Source of the DNA: Acidimicrobiales bacterium
GTDB lineage: Bacteria; Actinomycetota; Acidimicrobiia; Acidimicrobiales; SZUA-35
NCBI GenBank assembly: GCA_041394265.1
Contig: JAWKIO010000005.1
Coordinates: forward strand, 310,001-374,000
Direction: 5' to 3'
DNA length: 64,000 nt
The position numbers and the translations under genes were made by a program. This document shows, one piece after another, positions 40,516-48,646 of this stretch. A model generated the notes under the pieces. The model was not told where the DNA came from. It saw nothing but the letters and a program-made list of their open reading frames with translations, and did not search any database. Position 1 is the first letter of the stretch. Each line of letters begins with the position of its first letter.

Positions 40516-43317
40516 CTAGTGATGAGCGTGGTGACTTGGCCCGCTGGGTTCAACAGCAGTGGGATCGGCGCCGATCTCGATGGTGACCTCACCCAAGACC
40601 GCTGCAACAGTGCCCTGCGGGGCGTGAGGTTGCCAACGCCGTAGCCGGCTGGCGTTGGCGACGACTGACAGGCTCGAGGCTGCCATCGCCGCTGCAGCAA
40701 TCATCGGACTGAGTTGGACGCCGACGAAGGGATAGAGCACTCCAGCGGCGATTGGGATACCGATGCCGTTGTAGACGAACGCGAGGAACAGGTTCTGCCG
40801 TATGTTGCGCATGGTGGAGCGGCTCAACGTGATGGCGGTGACCACACCGTCGAGGGCACCCGAGATCAGGGTGATGTCTGATGCTTCGATGGCAACGTCA
40901 GTGCCGGTACCGATTGCGAAACCGACGTCGGCCTGGGCGAGGGCGGGGGCATCGTTGATGCCGTCGCCGACCATCGCCACCACGCCGCCCTCGTTCTGCA
41001 GGCGCCGGACTTCGAGCGCTTTGTGTTCGGGCAGGACTTCAGCGAGGACACGGTCGACGCCGACCTGGCGGGCGATGGCGGCGGCGGTGCGGGCGTTGTC
41101 GCCGGTGATCATTGCGACCTGGATCCCGAGCGCCTTCAACGCCGCGATCGAAGCAGCCGAGTCTTCTTTGACGGTGTCGGCAACAGCGATCACGCCGCTG
41201 GCCTCGCCATCGATGGCGACGAGCATCGGGGTGCGGCCGGCTTCGGCGAGCCGGTCCATCTCGGCACCCAGAGTGCCGGTGCCAATCGCCGAGTCGTCGA
41301 GGAGCCGTTGGTTGCCGATCAGCACGTCGCGGCCTTCGACTCGGGCCCGGATGCCTTTGCCGGTCACCGATTCGAAGTCGCTGGGGTCAGCGAGTCCGAG
41401 CTGACGTTCGCGGGCACCATCGACGATGGCCTGGGCCAGCGGGTGTTCCGATGATTGCTCGGCGGAGGCAACGAGTCGGAGCAGGTCGTTCTCGTCGACA
41501 CCGGGGGCGACGACGATGTCGGTCAGTGCCGGCTCGCCACGGGTGATGGTGCCGGTCTTGTCCAACACGATCGTGGTGATCTTGTGCGCCGTTTCGAGCG
41601 ACTCGGCTGACCGGATGAGAATGCCCTTCTCGGCACCCTTGCCGGTGGAGACCATGATCGACAGCGGTGTTGCCAGACCCAATGCACAGGGGCAGGCGAT
41701 GATGAGCACCGCGACCGACGCGACGAGGGCCAGGGTGAAGGCGGGGTCGGGACCGACGACGAACCACGTGGCGAAGGTGGCGATGGCGATGAACATGACC
41801 GCGGGAACGAAGTAGGACGACACCAGGTCGGCCAGCCGCTGGATTGGCGCCTTCGATCCCTGGGCTTGTTCGACCAGTTTGATGATCTGAGCGAGCATGG
41901 TGTCGGAGCCGACGTTGGTGGCTTCGAGGCGGAACGCACCGGTCTGGTTGATCGTGGCACCGATCACGGTGTCGCCGACGGTCTTGGAGACCGGGAGGGA
42001 TTCGCCGGTGACCATCGACTCGTCCAGCGTCGAGCGTCCGTCGACGATGATCCCGTCGACGGGGACCTTCTCGCCGGGGCGGACGAGGATCACATCGCCG
42101 GGGACGACCTGTTCGATCGGCACCTCCATCTCGACGCCGTCACGGATGAGGGTGGCGGTCTTGGCCTGGAGCCCGATCAGTTTGCGGATGGCTTCACCGG
42201 TTCCGGCCTTGGCCTTCACCTCGAGCAAACGACCCAGGAGGATGAGCGTGATGATCACGCCGACCGCTTCGTAGTAGACCTCGCGAACGCTTTCGGGCAC
42301 CAGGGTGGGGGCGATGGTGACCAGCAGGCTGTAGCTGAAGGCGGCAATCGTGCCGATGGTGATGAGACTGTTCATGTCGGCGGTGCGGTGCTTCAGCGTC
42401 AACCAACCGGTCCGATGGATCGGCCACCCGCTGTACACCATGACCGGCGTGATCATGACGAGCTGGAACCAACGGTTCATCAGGAACTCCGGGATCCAGG
42501 AGGCCCCGAACAGATCCATGGCCATGACCGCGAACACGATGGGAGCGGCGAGCACCGCGCCGAGTGTCATGCGTCGGGCCAGGTCGGTGATCTCGGCTTG
42601 GCGTTCGGCCGCCTCGGCGTCGGCGCCACCGGCGTCCCCCGACGAACGGGGCACCAGCCGGTAGCCGGCGTCGGCCACCGCGGCCTGCAGCTGTTCGGGT
42701 GATGTCTTGGACGGGTCGAAATCGACGGTTGCCCGCTCGGTCCCGAAACTCACATCAACCCGGTCGACCCCCGGCATTTCGCCCAGGACCGACTCGATGT
42801 TCACGACACACGATGCGCATGACATGCCGCTGACCCTGAACTCGGCCTGTTCGGTCTGCACGCCTTGCTCGGTCATCGGCCCGACGCCAACTGCCTCCGC
42901 CACCTGCGGTGACACCGGAGGTGTGTCGTCCGACCGGGTTCCGGCCGGTTCGACGACGAGCTTGCCGTGAATCATGTTCATGCCGCAGGCGAAGTCGAAC
43001 TCACCCACCTTGTCCGGGGTGAACTCCAGCGTCGTGGTGCCGAAAGCGGAAAGGGACTTCGATACGCCGAAGTCGGCGAACACGACACGCGAGGTGCAGT
43101 CGCCAGACTCCTGGCGATCGAAATTGAGTCGGAGGGGCACGCCCGCCTCCACGCGGATCAGGTCGGGCGAGTACCCACCCTTGACGGTGACGTCGACTAC
43201 TTGAACGCCTCCCCGCACCTCGGCCTGCCGAGCCTTCTTCGGGCCGAAGAAGAACCACCACAGGAACCCTGCGAGCAGCGCACTCCCGGCGATCACCAGT
43301 ACGTCGTTGACATTCAT
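40516..43317 (-). CDS. copA: CopA-type P1B-1 copper ATPase with N-terminal cupredoxin-like domain
   Basis: ATG 43317 is chosen for the GGAGG upstream, giving 933 residues; the frame to 43446 runs through the CsoR box. It begins with one helix (VLVIAGSALLAGFLWWFFFG), then a cupredoxin-like domain (VTVKGGYSPDLIRVEAGVPL, FDFACGMNMIHGKLVVE with Cys/Met/His ligands). A classical HMA domain with GMSCASC comes next. The P-type core has TGES, CPC (IIACPCALGLATPLSIM), DKTGTITRGEP, SSEHPLAQAI, MVGDGINDAPALAQAD, and helix 8 MAASSLSVV. It exports Cu(I) from the cytoplasm. Confidence 0.95.
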   Translation of the reverse strand: MNVNDVLVIAGSALLAGFLWWFFFGPKKARQAEVRGGVQVVDVTVKGGYSPDLIRVEAGVPLRLNFDRQESGDCTSRVVFADFGVSKSLSAFGTTTLEFTPDKVGEFDFACGMNMIHGKLVVEPAGTRSDDTPPVSPQVAEAVGVGPMTEQGVQTEQAEFRVSGMSCASCVVNIESVLGEMPGVDRVDVSFGTERATVDFDPSKTSPEQLQAAVADAGYRLVPRSSGDAGGADAEAAERQAEITDLARRMTLGAVLAAPIVFAVMAMDLFGASWIPEFLMNRWFQLVMITPVMVYSGWPIHRTGWLTLKHRTADMNSLITIGTIAAFSYSLLVTIAPTLVPESVREVYYEAVGVIITLILLGRLLEVKAKAGTGEAIRKLIGLQAKTATLIRDGVEMEVPIEQVVPGDVILVRPGEKVPVDGIIVDGRSTLDESMVTGESLPVSKTVGDTVIGATINQTGAFRLEATNVGSDTMLAQIIKLVEQAQGSKAPIQRLADLVSSYFVPAVMFIAIATFATWFVVGPDPAFTLALVASVAVLIIACPCALGLATPLSIMVSTGKGAEKGILIRSAESLETAHKITTIVLDKTGTITRGEPALTDIVVAPGVDENDLLRLVASAEQSSEHPLAQAIVDGARERQLGLADPSDFESVTGKGIRARVEGRDVLIGNQRLLDDSAIGTGTLGAEMDRLAEAGRTPMLVAIDGEASGVIAVADTVKEDSAASIAALKALGIQVAMITGDNARTAAAIARQVGVDRVLAEVLPEHKALEVRRLQNEGGVVAMVGDGINDAPALAQADVGFAIGTGTDVAIEASDITLISGALDGVVTAITLSRSTMRNIRQNLFLAFVYNGIGIPIAAGVLYPFVGVQLSPMIAAAAMAASSLSVVANASRLRRWQPHAPQGTVAAVLGEVTIEIGADPTAVEPSGPSHHAHH

Positions 43318-43344
43318 GATCGGGACCTCCGCAGATCTCTGTTG

Positions 43345-43361
43345 ATACCCTATAGGGGTAT
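43345..43361 (-). promoter_or_regulatory. CsoR-type operator (copA-csoR)
   Basis: ATACCCT ATA GGGGTAT, one mismatch between arms, followed by another GGGGTAT half-site (43363-43369). It lies 28 bases upstream of copA and 22 bases from a BlaI-type box that faces the ABC exporter. Confidence 0.8.
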
Positions 43362-43382
43362 GGGGTATCTTCGCAACGGGTC

Positions 43383-43399
43383 GACGACACATTGTCGTA
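43383..43399 (+). promoter_or_regulatory. BlaI/CopY-type operator (ABC exporter)
   Basis: GACGACA CAT TGTCGTA. It lies 47 bases upstream of the ABC ATPase start at 43446, in the divergent region shared with copA. Confidence 0.75.
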
Positions 43400-43445
43400 C
43401 ATGGCCGAGGCGGCGGTCGCCGTCCGAGAGGAAAGAGGCGAGCCA

Positions 43446-44126
43446 ATGTCCACAGAGCAGTCAGAACGCAGCCGGGATCACCCGCCCGTCGAGCCGGCAG
43501 TGCTCAGCGCAACCGGGCTCGCCAAGGCATACCGGCGTGGCGTGTGGCCTCGACGCTCCACTGTTGAGGTACTCAAAGGCGCCTCGCTCGACCTGTTCGC
43601 AGGCGAGATGGTCGGGCTTGTCGGTGAGAACGGATCAGGCAAGAGCACCCTGATGAAGGTGCTGGTCGGCGATTTACGAGCTGATGGCGGGTCGGTGAGT
43701 CAGCTTGGGAGTTTCGGGTATTGCCCGCAGGTGCCGGTCCTCTATGACCGCTTGACCTGCGATGAACACCTCGACCTCTTCGGGATCGCCTACGGCCTCG
43801 ACGGCCAGGCACTGAGCCGGTCACGATCCACGATGTACCGAGAGCTCGACTTCGAACGGTTCGCCACCACTCGCGTCGAGGCACTGTCGGGAGGGACCCG
43901 ATCAAAGCTCAACCTCGCCCTCGCCATGCTCCACGACCCCCAGGTATTGCTACTCGACGAGCCATACGCAGGTTTCGACTGGGACACCTACCTTCGGTTC
44001 TGGGAACTGACGGCGACACGACGCGAAGCCGGCGCCAGCGTCCTGGTCATCAGTCACTTCATCGCCGACGAGGAGCGTTTCGACCGAATCTACGATCTGC
44101 GTGACGGACGACTGGCGCAACGATGA
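43446..44126 (+). CDS. ABC transporter ATP-binding protein
   Basis: The 226-residue protein (ATG 43446) has Walker A (GLVGENGSGKSTLMKVL), a Q-loop region (FGYCPQVPVLYDRLTCDEHL), the signature (VEALSGGTRSKLNLALAMLHDP), Walker B (VLLLDEPYAGFDWDTY) and the H-switch (VLVISHFIADEERFDRIYDL). It is of the ABC-2 (export) type. Its stop overlaps the permease start by 4 bases (ATGA). The substrate is unknown, but BlaI-type control places it in the island's stress response. Confidence 0.93.
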   Translation: MSTEQSERSRDHPPVEPAVLSATGLAKAYRRGVWPRRSTVEVLKGASLDLFAGEMVGLVGENGSGKSTLMKVLVGDLRADGGSVSQLGSFGYCPQVPVLYDRLTCDEHLDLFGIAYGLDGQALSRSRSTMYRELDFERFATTRVEALSGGTRSKLNLALAMLHDPQVLLLDEPYAGFDWDTYLRFWELTATRREAGASVLVISHFIADEERFDRIYDLRDGRLAQR

Positions 44127-45601
44127 CTGGCCGAATGATCCGTCTCTGGTTGATCGAGTACGCACGTCGGCCACTCAATCTGGTGCTCATGTTGGCGGTA
44201 CCGGTCGTCTTCGTCACGATGTCGGCCGGGACGCTGGCCGAGTTCGGCGACATCTTGAGCGGTGTCGCCGACATCGGCAACGTAGAAGCTGCCACTGCTG
44301 GATGGGCCGCCTCGGTGCTGGCTGGTGTATCGGCCTTCTTTCACGTCTCGGCGTCGCGTGATGCCGACCGGCGTTTGGCAGTCGTCGGAGCTCAGCCCTA
44401 CCGAATCACCGTGTCTCGTTTGTGTTCCACCTTCGCTCTGGCCATTGCATCCACCTTTGGCGCTTTGATCGCCGTCTGGGCGCGGAGCGATGTGGCCATG
44501 AACACCGAACTGGTCGGGTCGGTGCTCATCTTTGCGGCGACCTACACCGGAATCGGTGTCGTGGTCGGCTCGTTGGTGCGTTCCGAAATGAACGGATCGC
44601 TGATCGTCGTATTTCTCTGGATCTTCGACGTCTTCTTCGGACCGGCGATGGGTGGAACCTCGCCATTCCTGCGGGTCTTTCCCCTGCACTACCCCACGTT
44701 GATGATCACCGGCCTGGCATCGGGCCATGCCTGGCGGCTCGGCGACACCGGGATCTCACTGCTTTGGGCCACTTTCGCTGTGACGACTGCGGCGCTCTTC
44801 CTTTTGGTATCGACGAGCCGACGAGCCCCGAGGCCAAACGGTTCGCCCCATCGACGCCAACGAGTGGCTATCGCCCTCGGGTCGGCGAGTCGTCAACTCC
44901 GGCGCACTCCGGTGATGTGGGTGCTGTTGCTCGGACTGCCGGCAGCGTTCATCACCACTTCGATCGCCATCACACCCGATTCGCCAACACCGGTCGAGCT
45001 TGTTGAAGACGGTCGGAGTCGGCTGACCATGTTGTCGATGGCTCAATTGCACGGCGCGATCATGGTGCCCATCACTGTCGGATTCCTGAGCTCGCTCGTC
45101 GGGCTCTTCGTCGTTCTTGATTCGTCGCAGGCCAACCGGCGGCTCTCACTCACCCGATTCGGCGCCTGGGAGATCCTCGCTGTCCGGTTGGCGGTCGTCT
45201 TTGCCGCAACGAGCTTGGCGACGGTCGTTTCGGTTGCCGTGACGGCGTTCAGCTTCGAGCCTCGACGCTGGCCGCAGTTCGTCGCCGCCAATCTTCTCGT
45301 TGCCCTGACCTACGCCATGATCGGTGTGATTGTCGGACCACTACTCGGTCGGCTCGGCGGGCTGTACGTAATGCTCGTCATGCCATTCATCGACGTTGGG
45401 ATTGCGCAGAACGCCATGTTCGATGCAGCCCCGCCCACCTGGGGCCGGTACCTGCCTGCCCATGGTGCGGTCAGAGTCATGATGGACGGTGCGTTCACAC
45501 CCACGTTCGATGAGTCCGGCTCGGCACTTCTGGCTGGACTCTGGCTCATTGCCCTCGGCTCCTGCGCCTTCGCCGTCTTTCGACGCACCGTAGTGACGTA
45601 G
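44123..45601 (+). CDS. ABC-2-type permease, tandem fused
   Basis: The 492-residue protein appears to be two ABC-2 permease units in one chain. The first (residues about 1-235) has IRLWLIEYARRPLNLVLMLAVPVVFVTMSAG and six helices including SLIVVFLWIFDVFFGP. The second (about 245-490) repeats the layout with SASRQLRRTPVMWVLLLGLPAAFITTS, VGFLSSLVGLFVVLDSSQANRRL, and GGLYVMLVMPFIDVGIAQ. A fused dimer explains why only one permease gene accompanies the ATPase. The exported substrate cannot be predicted. Confidence 0.85.
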   Translation: MTGRMIRLWLIEYARRPLNLVLMLAVPVVFVTMSAGTLAEFGDILSGVADIGNVEAATAGWAASVLAGVSAFFHVSASRDADRRLAVVGAQPYRITVSRLCSTFALAIASTFGALIAVWARSDVAMNTELVGSVLIFAATYTGIGVVVGSLVRSEMNGSLIVVFLWIFDVFFGPAMGGTSPFLRVFPLHYPTLMITGLASGHAWRLGDTGISLLWATFAVTTAALFLLVSTSRRAPRPNGSPHRRQRVAIALGSASRQLRRTPVMWVLLLGLPAAFITTSIAITPDSPTPVELVEDGRSRLTMLSMAQLHGAIMVPITVGFLSSLVGLFVVLDSSQANRRLSLTRFGAWEILAVRLAVVFAATSLATVVSVAVTAFSFEPRRWPQFVAANLLVALTYAMIGVIVGPLLGRLGGLYVMLVMPFIDVGIAQNAMFDAAPPTWGRYLPAHGAVRVMMDGAFTPTFDESGSALLAGLWLIALGSCAFAVFRRTVVT

Positions 45602-45671
45602 GGCTAGTGGTGTTGGCCAGCGCCCACGCCCTTCTTGGGTGATCGGCTGCCGACGAACCTCTGACAGTTAC

Positions 45672-45688
45672 TACTACACTCTGTCGGT
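45672..45688 (+). promoter_or_regulatory. BlaI/CopY-type operator (truncated multicopper oxidase)
   Basis: TACTACA CTC TGTCGGT. It lies 26 bases upstream of the oxidase start at 45714 and is the right-most operator seen in the island. Confidence 0.7.
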
Positions 45689-45713
45689 TCGACCAATACG
45701 AAAGGAACTCACC

Positions 45714-46412
45714 ATGTCTTCGACCTCCGGATGGAGTCGTCGTCGTTTCCTCATCTCCACCAGCGCCGGGGCCGCGGGGCTTTGGCTTGGTGGGTGCAGC
45801 AGCGGGTCCACTGCGGGGACCGTTGGTGTCTCCGCAAGCGACATCGCCATCCGGGAGGCACAGCGAGTTGTGAGCGGCGCTGGCAGCAAGGTCGTCGATC
45901 TCACGGCTGGACCAGTCGAGCTGGATCTCGCAGGCCGAAGGGTGCGAACGGTCGCCTACAACGGGCTGGTGCCCGGCCCAGAGATTCGTGTGCGAGCGGG
46001 CGATGAACTCACGGTCAACCTCAAGAACGAACTCACGACCCCGACGACGATTCATTGGCACGGCCTTGCGATCCGGAACGACATGGACGGGGTGCCGAAT
46101 GTGACCCAGGATCCGACAGCTGCTGGTGGGCTCTTCACGTATCGCTTCGTCGTTCCCGATCCGGGAACGCATTGGTTCCATCCCCACATGGGTCTCGATC
46201 TCGATCGCGGCATGTATGCCCCGATCATCGTGGAGGATCCGTCAGAGCCCGGGGAGTACGACGTGGAATCGGTCATCGTGCTCGACGACTGGCTCGACGA
46301 CATCGATGGCAACAGTCCCGAAATGACCTTCGCTGCGCTACTCGAAGACGGTGGGATGGGGGGGATGAGCGGGATGATGGGTGGTGGTTCCGATATGGGA
46401 GCAATGGAGTGA
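45714..46412 (+). pseudogene. Second multicopper oxidase, truncated by an IS3-family element
   Basis: The start has a Tat signal (SGWSRRRFLISTSAGAAGLWLGGC). The first cupredoxin domain is intact, with two copper motifs, TIHWHGLAIRNDMDGVPN and THWFHPHMG, and then VLDDWLDDIDG. The reading frame ends after a Met/Gly-rich stretch (GGMGGMSGMMGGGSDMGAME) at 46412, where IS3-type sequence begins. The C-terminal domain with HxxHxH and HCHxxxH is missing and is not found on the far side of the mobile block. The product cannot assemble the trinuclear or type 1 centre. Confidence 0.85.
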
Positions 46413-46430
46413 GTACTGGATCGCGCGGTG

Positions 46431-46640
46431 TCAGGCTGCGGTTGAGTTGACTCGTCGGGCCCGGTAGGCGGCGGGGGTGGCATACCCGAGTGCCTGGTGG
46501 GGCCTGCGATGGTTGTAGAAGATCTCGATGTAGTTGGCAACCGCTTCCTCAGCGTGAGCGCGGGTGGGGAACTCGGTGCGATGCACGAGTTCCTTCTTCA
46601 ACGCAGCAAAGAACGACTCAGCGACCGCGTTGTCGTACGC
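46431..46640 (-). pseudogene. IS3-family transposase, C-terminal fragment
   Basis: The minus-strand frame reads AYDNAVAESFFAALKKELVH, TEFPTRAHAEEAVANYIEIF and YNHRRPHQALGYATPAAYRA, with a stop at 46431. It contains the catalytic Glu region (the E of the DDE triad) and the conserved YNHRRPHQALG end of IS3/IS150 OrfB. The rest of the gene, ending SMGQVGC, resumes at 51748, so about 5.1 kb was inserted between the halves. Confidence 0.88.
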
Positions 46641-48291
46641 TTAACCCAGGCTGTTCGGTAGGGGTTGTTGGTGTTGGTGTGGTGAGGGGGTGGGTCGTGG
46701 TCGGGTGTTCGTGGCGGCCTGGTTCGGTGTCGGGGCGTGCGGGGTTGGTGTGGAGGGGGTGGTGGGGTTGGCCGGCTGGCGGGGTGCTGCGGTCGCCGGT
46801 GGACCGCGATGTGTTGCTCAGCAGCGCAGCGGAAGATGGCGGACGCGGTCGAACGCGGTGACGAGGTCGGGGTCCAGGGCCAGTTGGCGGCGAGCCGGCA
46901 GGTGGTTTGTCGTCCGGTGCGTCCGATGCGTGCGGCGGTGTGCAGGAGGCAGTAGCGAAGCCGTTTGGGTTCGGCGTTGGCGAGGCTGGTGCCTTTGAGT
47001 GCGAGGAGCTTGGTCCAAGCAAGTAGGTCGTGGGCGCAGAGCACGAGGTGGAGCCAGGCGTGGTTGATGGCGAATGAGTGCGATGGCAGGTTGGCCAGTC
47101 CGGTGGCTTTGGTGTCGCAGATCTGTCGTTCGGCTCGACCCCGGCCGCGGTAGAGGGCTTCGAGGTAGGCGATGTCGGTGTCGGCGAGGTCGGTGACAAA
47201 CACTTGGCGGTGTCCGTCGATGTCGGTGAAGGTGAGTTGGGCGCCTGGGTGTGGTTGTTCGCGGCGGGCGATCATCCGGAGCCCTGGGGGCCAGGGTCGT
47301 GTGGCGTTGAAGACGTCGGCGACGAGATGGGTGATCTCGGCGACTTCGGCGTATTCGCGCCAGTCGGACCCGTCGGCGGAGATCGCTGGCTGCCACGCCC
47401 GTTGCGGCAGGTCAACGAGCACGGATGCGATCTGCACGGTGAGTTGGTGACCGATCACGAACCGTACGTGCCGGCCGCGGCAGGCCTCGACGAAGTCGTG
47501 TGACCAGCCGGCGGAGTCGGCCCGCACGATCATCTCGTCCTGGGTCGGGTCAACTGGTAGCTGGCCGAGGGCTTCGTCGAGCACGGTGACGTGATCGGCG
47601 GCGGTGCCTGAGCCGGCGTTGCCTGGTCGCAGCACACCGGCGAGTGCTTCACCGGTGGCGTCGAGATAGGCCAGCAGCGGATGGAACCCGAACCCGCGCT
47701 TCCAGGTCGGCGCCGCATGTTCTTTGTCCGAATGGGACCCGACGAGCGTGGCGTCGATATCGATCACATAGAACCCAGGATCAGCGCCTGCCTCCCAGGC
47801 GTTCGCTCGAGCCTGCGCACGAGCGGCCTTGATCCGTGCCAGCGCCTCGCCGTCGATCGCGGCCAGGGACCGCCACGTCGTGGGGTGCGACGCCACCGGG
47901 CCGAACAGGTCGGGCTGGTCGCGAAGCACCGCGAGATCCGAGATCGTCTCAGCCCCATCGGCGATCGCGACCGCCAGATCGCACAGCACTTCGCCACGGT
48001 CGTGGCCCCGGTGACGCTGCTTGGTCGGCGCCATCGCCGCCGACAACGCCCCAGTCAACCCCACCGCGTCGGCCAGATCGGCAAGCAGACGCGCCCCTGC
48101 GTGATTGGCCACACCATTCCCATCACCGGTCACCTTCAGAGCCGGCCGCCGCGGTCTACGCTTCACCATGAAAGTGCCCTTCGGGTTCGGATCACTTGGC
48201 CTTCGACAAGCACAAGTTTCCCGCACCAGAAGGGCACTTCCGCGGACTCACCACCCCCAACCCCGGACCGCTACTGAACAGGGCGGGTTAA
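46641..48291 (-). mobile_element. IS1380-family element
   Basis: The ends read TTAACCCAGGCTGTTCGGTAG at 46641 and its approximate inverse, ending GGGTTAA at 48285-48291 (TTAACCCGCCCTGTTCAGTAG read inward). It holds one transposase gene. It sits at the left junction between the IS3 fragment and the Tn554-like element. Confidence 0.75.
46818..48169 (-). pseudogene. IS1380-family transposase, C-terminal frameshift
   Basis: From MVKRRPRRPALKVTGDG the frame carries family motifs: GLTGALSAAMAPTKQRHRGHDRG, FYVIDIDATLVGSHSDKEHAAPTWKRGFGFHPLLAYLD (first Asp), IVRADSAGWSHDFVEACR (second Asp), and YRGRGRAERQICDTKATGLANLPSHSF (the Glu). Near 46875 the main frame changes to unnatural Pro/Thr-rich sequence. 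The expected ending (DPDLVTAFDRVRHLPLRC, stop at 46818) lies in the adjacent frame. A one-base indel near the C-terminus is therefore likely; activity may or may not survive. Confidence 0.78.
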
Positions 48292-48340
48292 CCGGCCAAT
48301 CTTGGCTCACATGTGCCCGTGTGGAGTCGGGTGGCGGTGT

Positions 48341-48646
48341 CTAGTTCGCTCGTTGTCGGGGTTGTCTGTCCTCGAGGTGGCGGAGGCGTTCTTCGTGTTG
48401 GCGGACTCTGTCGGCGATGGCTTCGAGAGCGGTGCGGAGGTGCCCGATTTCGTGGGTGAGGCTGGTCAGGGTTCGGGGATCGGAAGGCTGGTTTCGGTGG
48501 GCGTCGATGACTGCCCGGAGCTCAGGGGTGTTGTAGAGGGTGGTCCGGCTGAGACCTGTTCGTTGAGCGACCGCGGCGAACGTGACCCTGATCTGTTCGG
48601 CAGTGAGGTCGAGACAGGCTTGTTCGATGCCGTCGAGTTTGGTCAT
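48341..48646 (-). CDS. tnpC: TnpC-like small protein of the recombinase trio
   Basis: The 101-residue protein has a winged-helix-like core (LTAEQIRVTFAAVAQRTGLSRTTLYNTPELRAVIDAHR) and a C-terminal coiled coil (IGHLRTALEAIADRVRQHEERLRHLEDRQ). This matches the small third protein that follows two tyrosine recombinases in Tn554-like elements, where it helps target choice or orientation. It overlaps tnpB by 4 bases. Confidence 0.78.
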   Translation of the reverse strand: MTKLDGIEQACLDLTAEQIRVTFAAVAQRTGLSRTTLYNTPELRAVIDAHRNQPSDPRTLTSLTHEIGHLRTALEAIADRVRQHEERLRHLEDRQPRQRAN

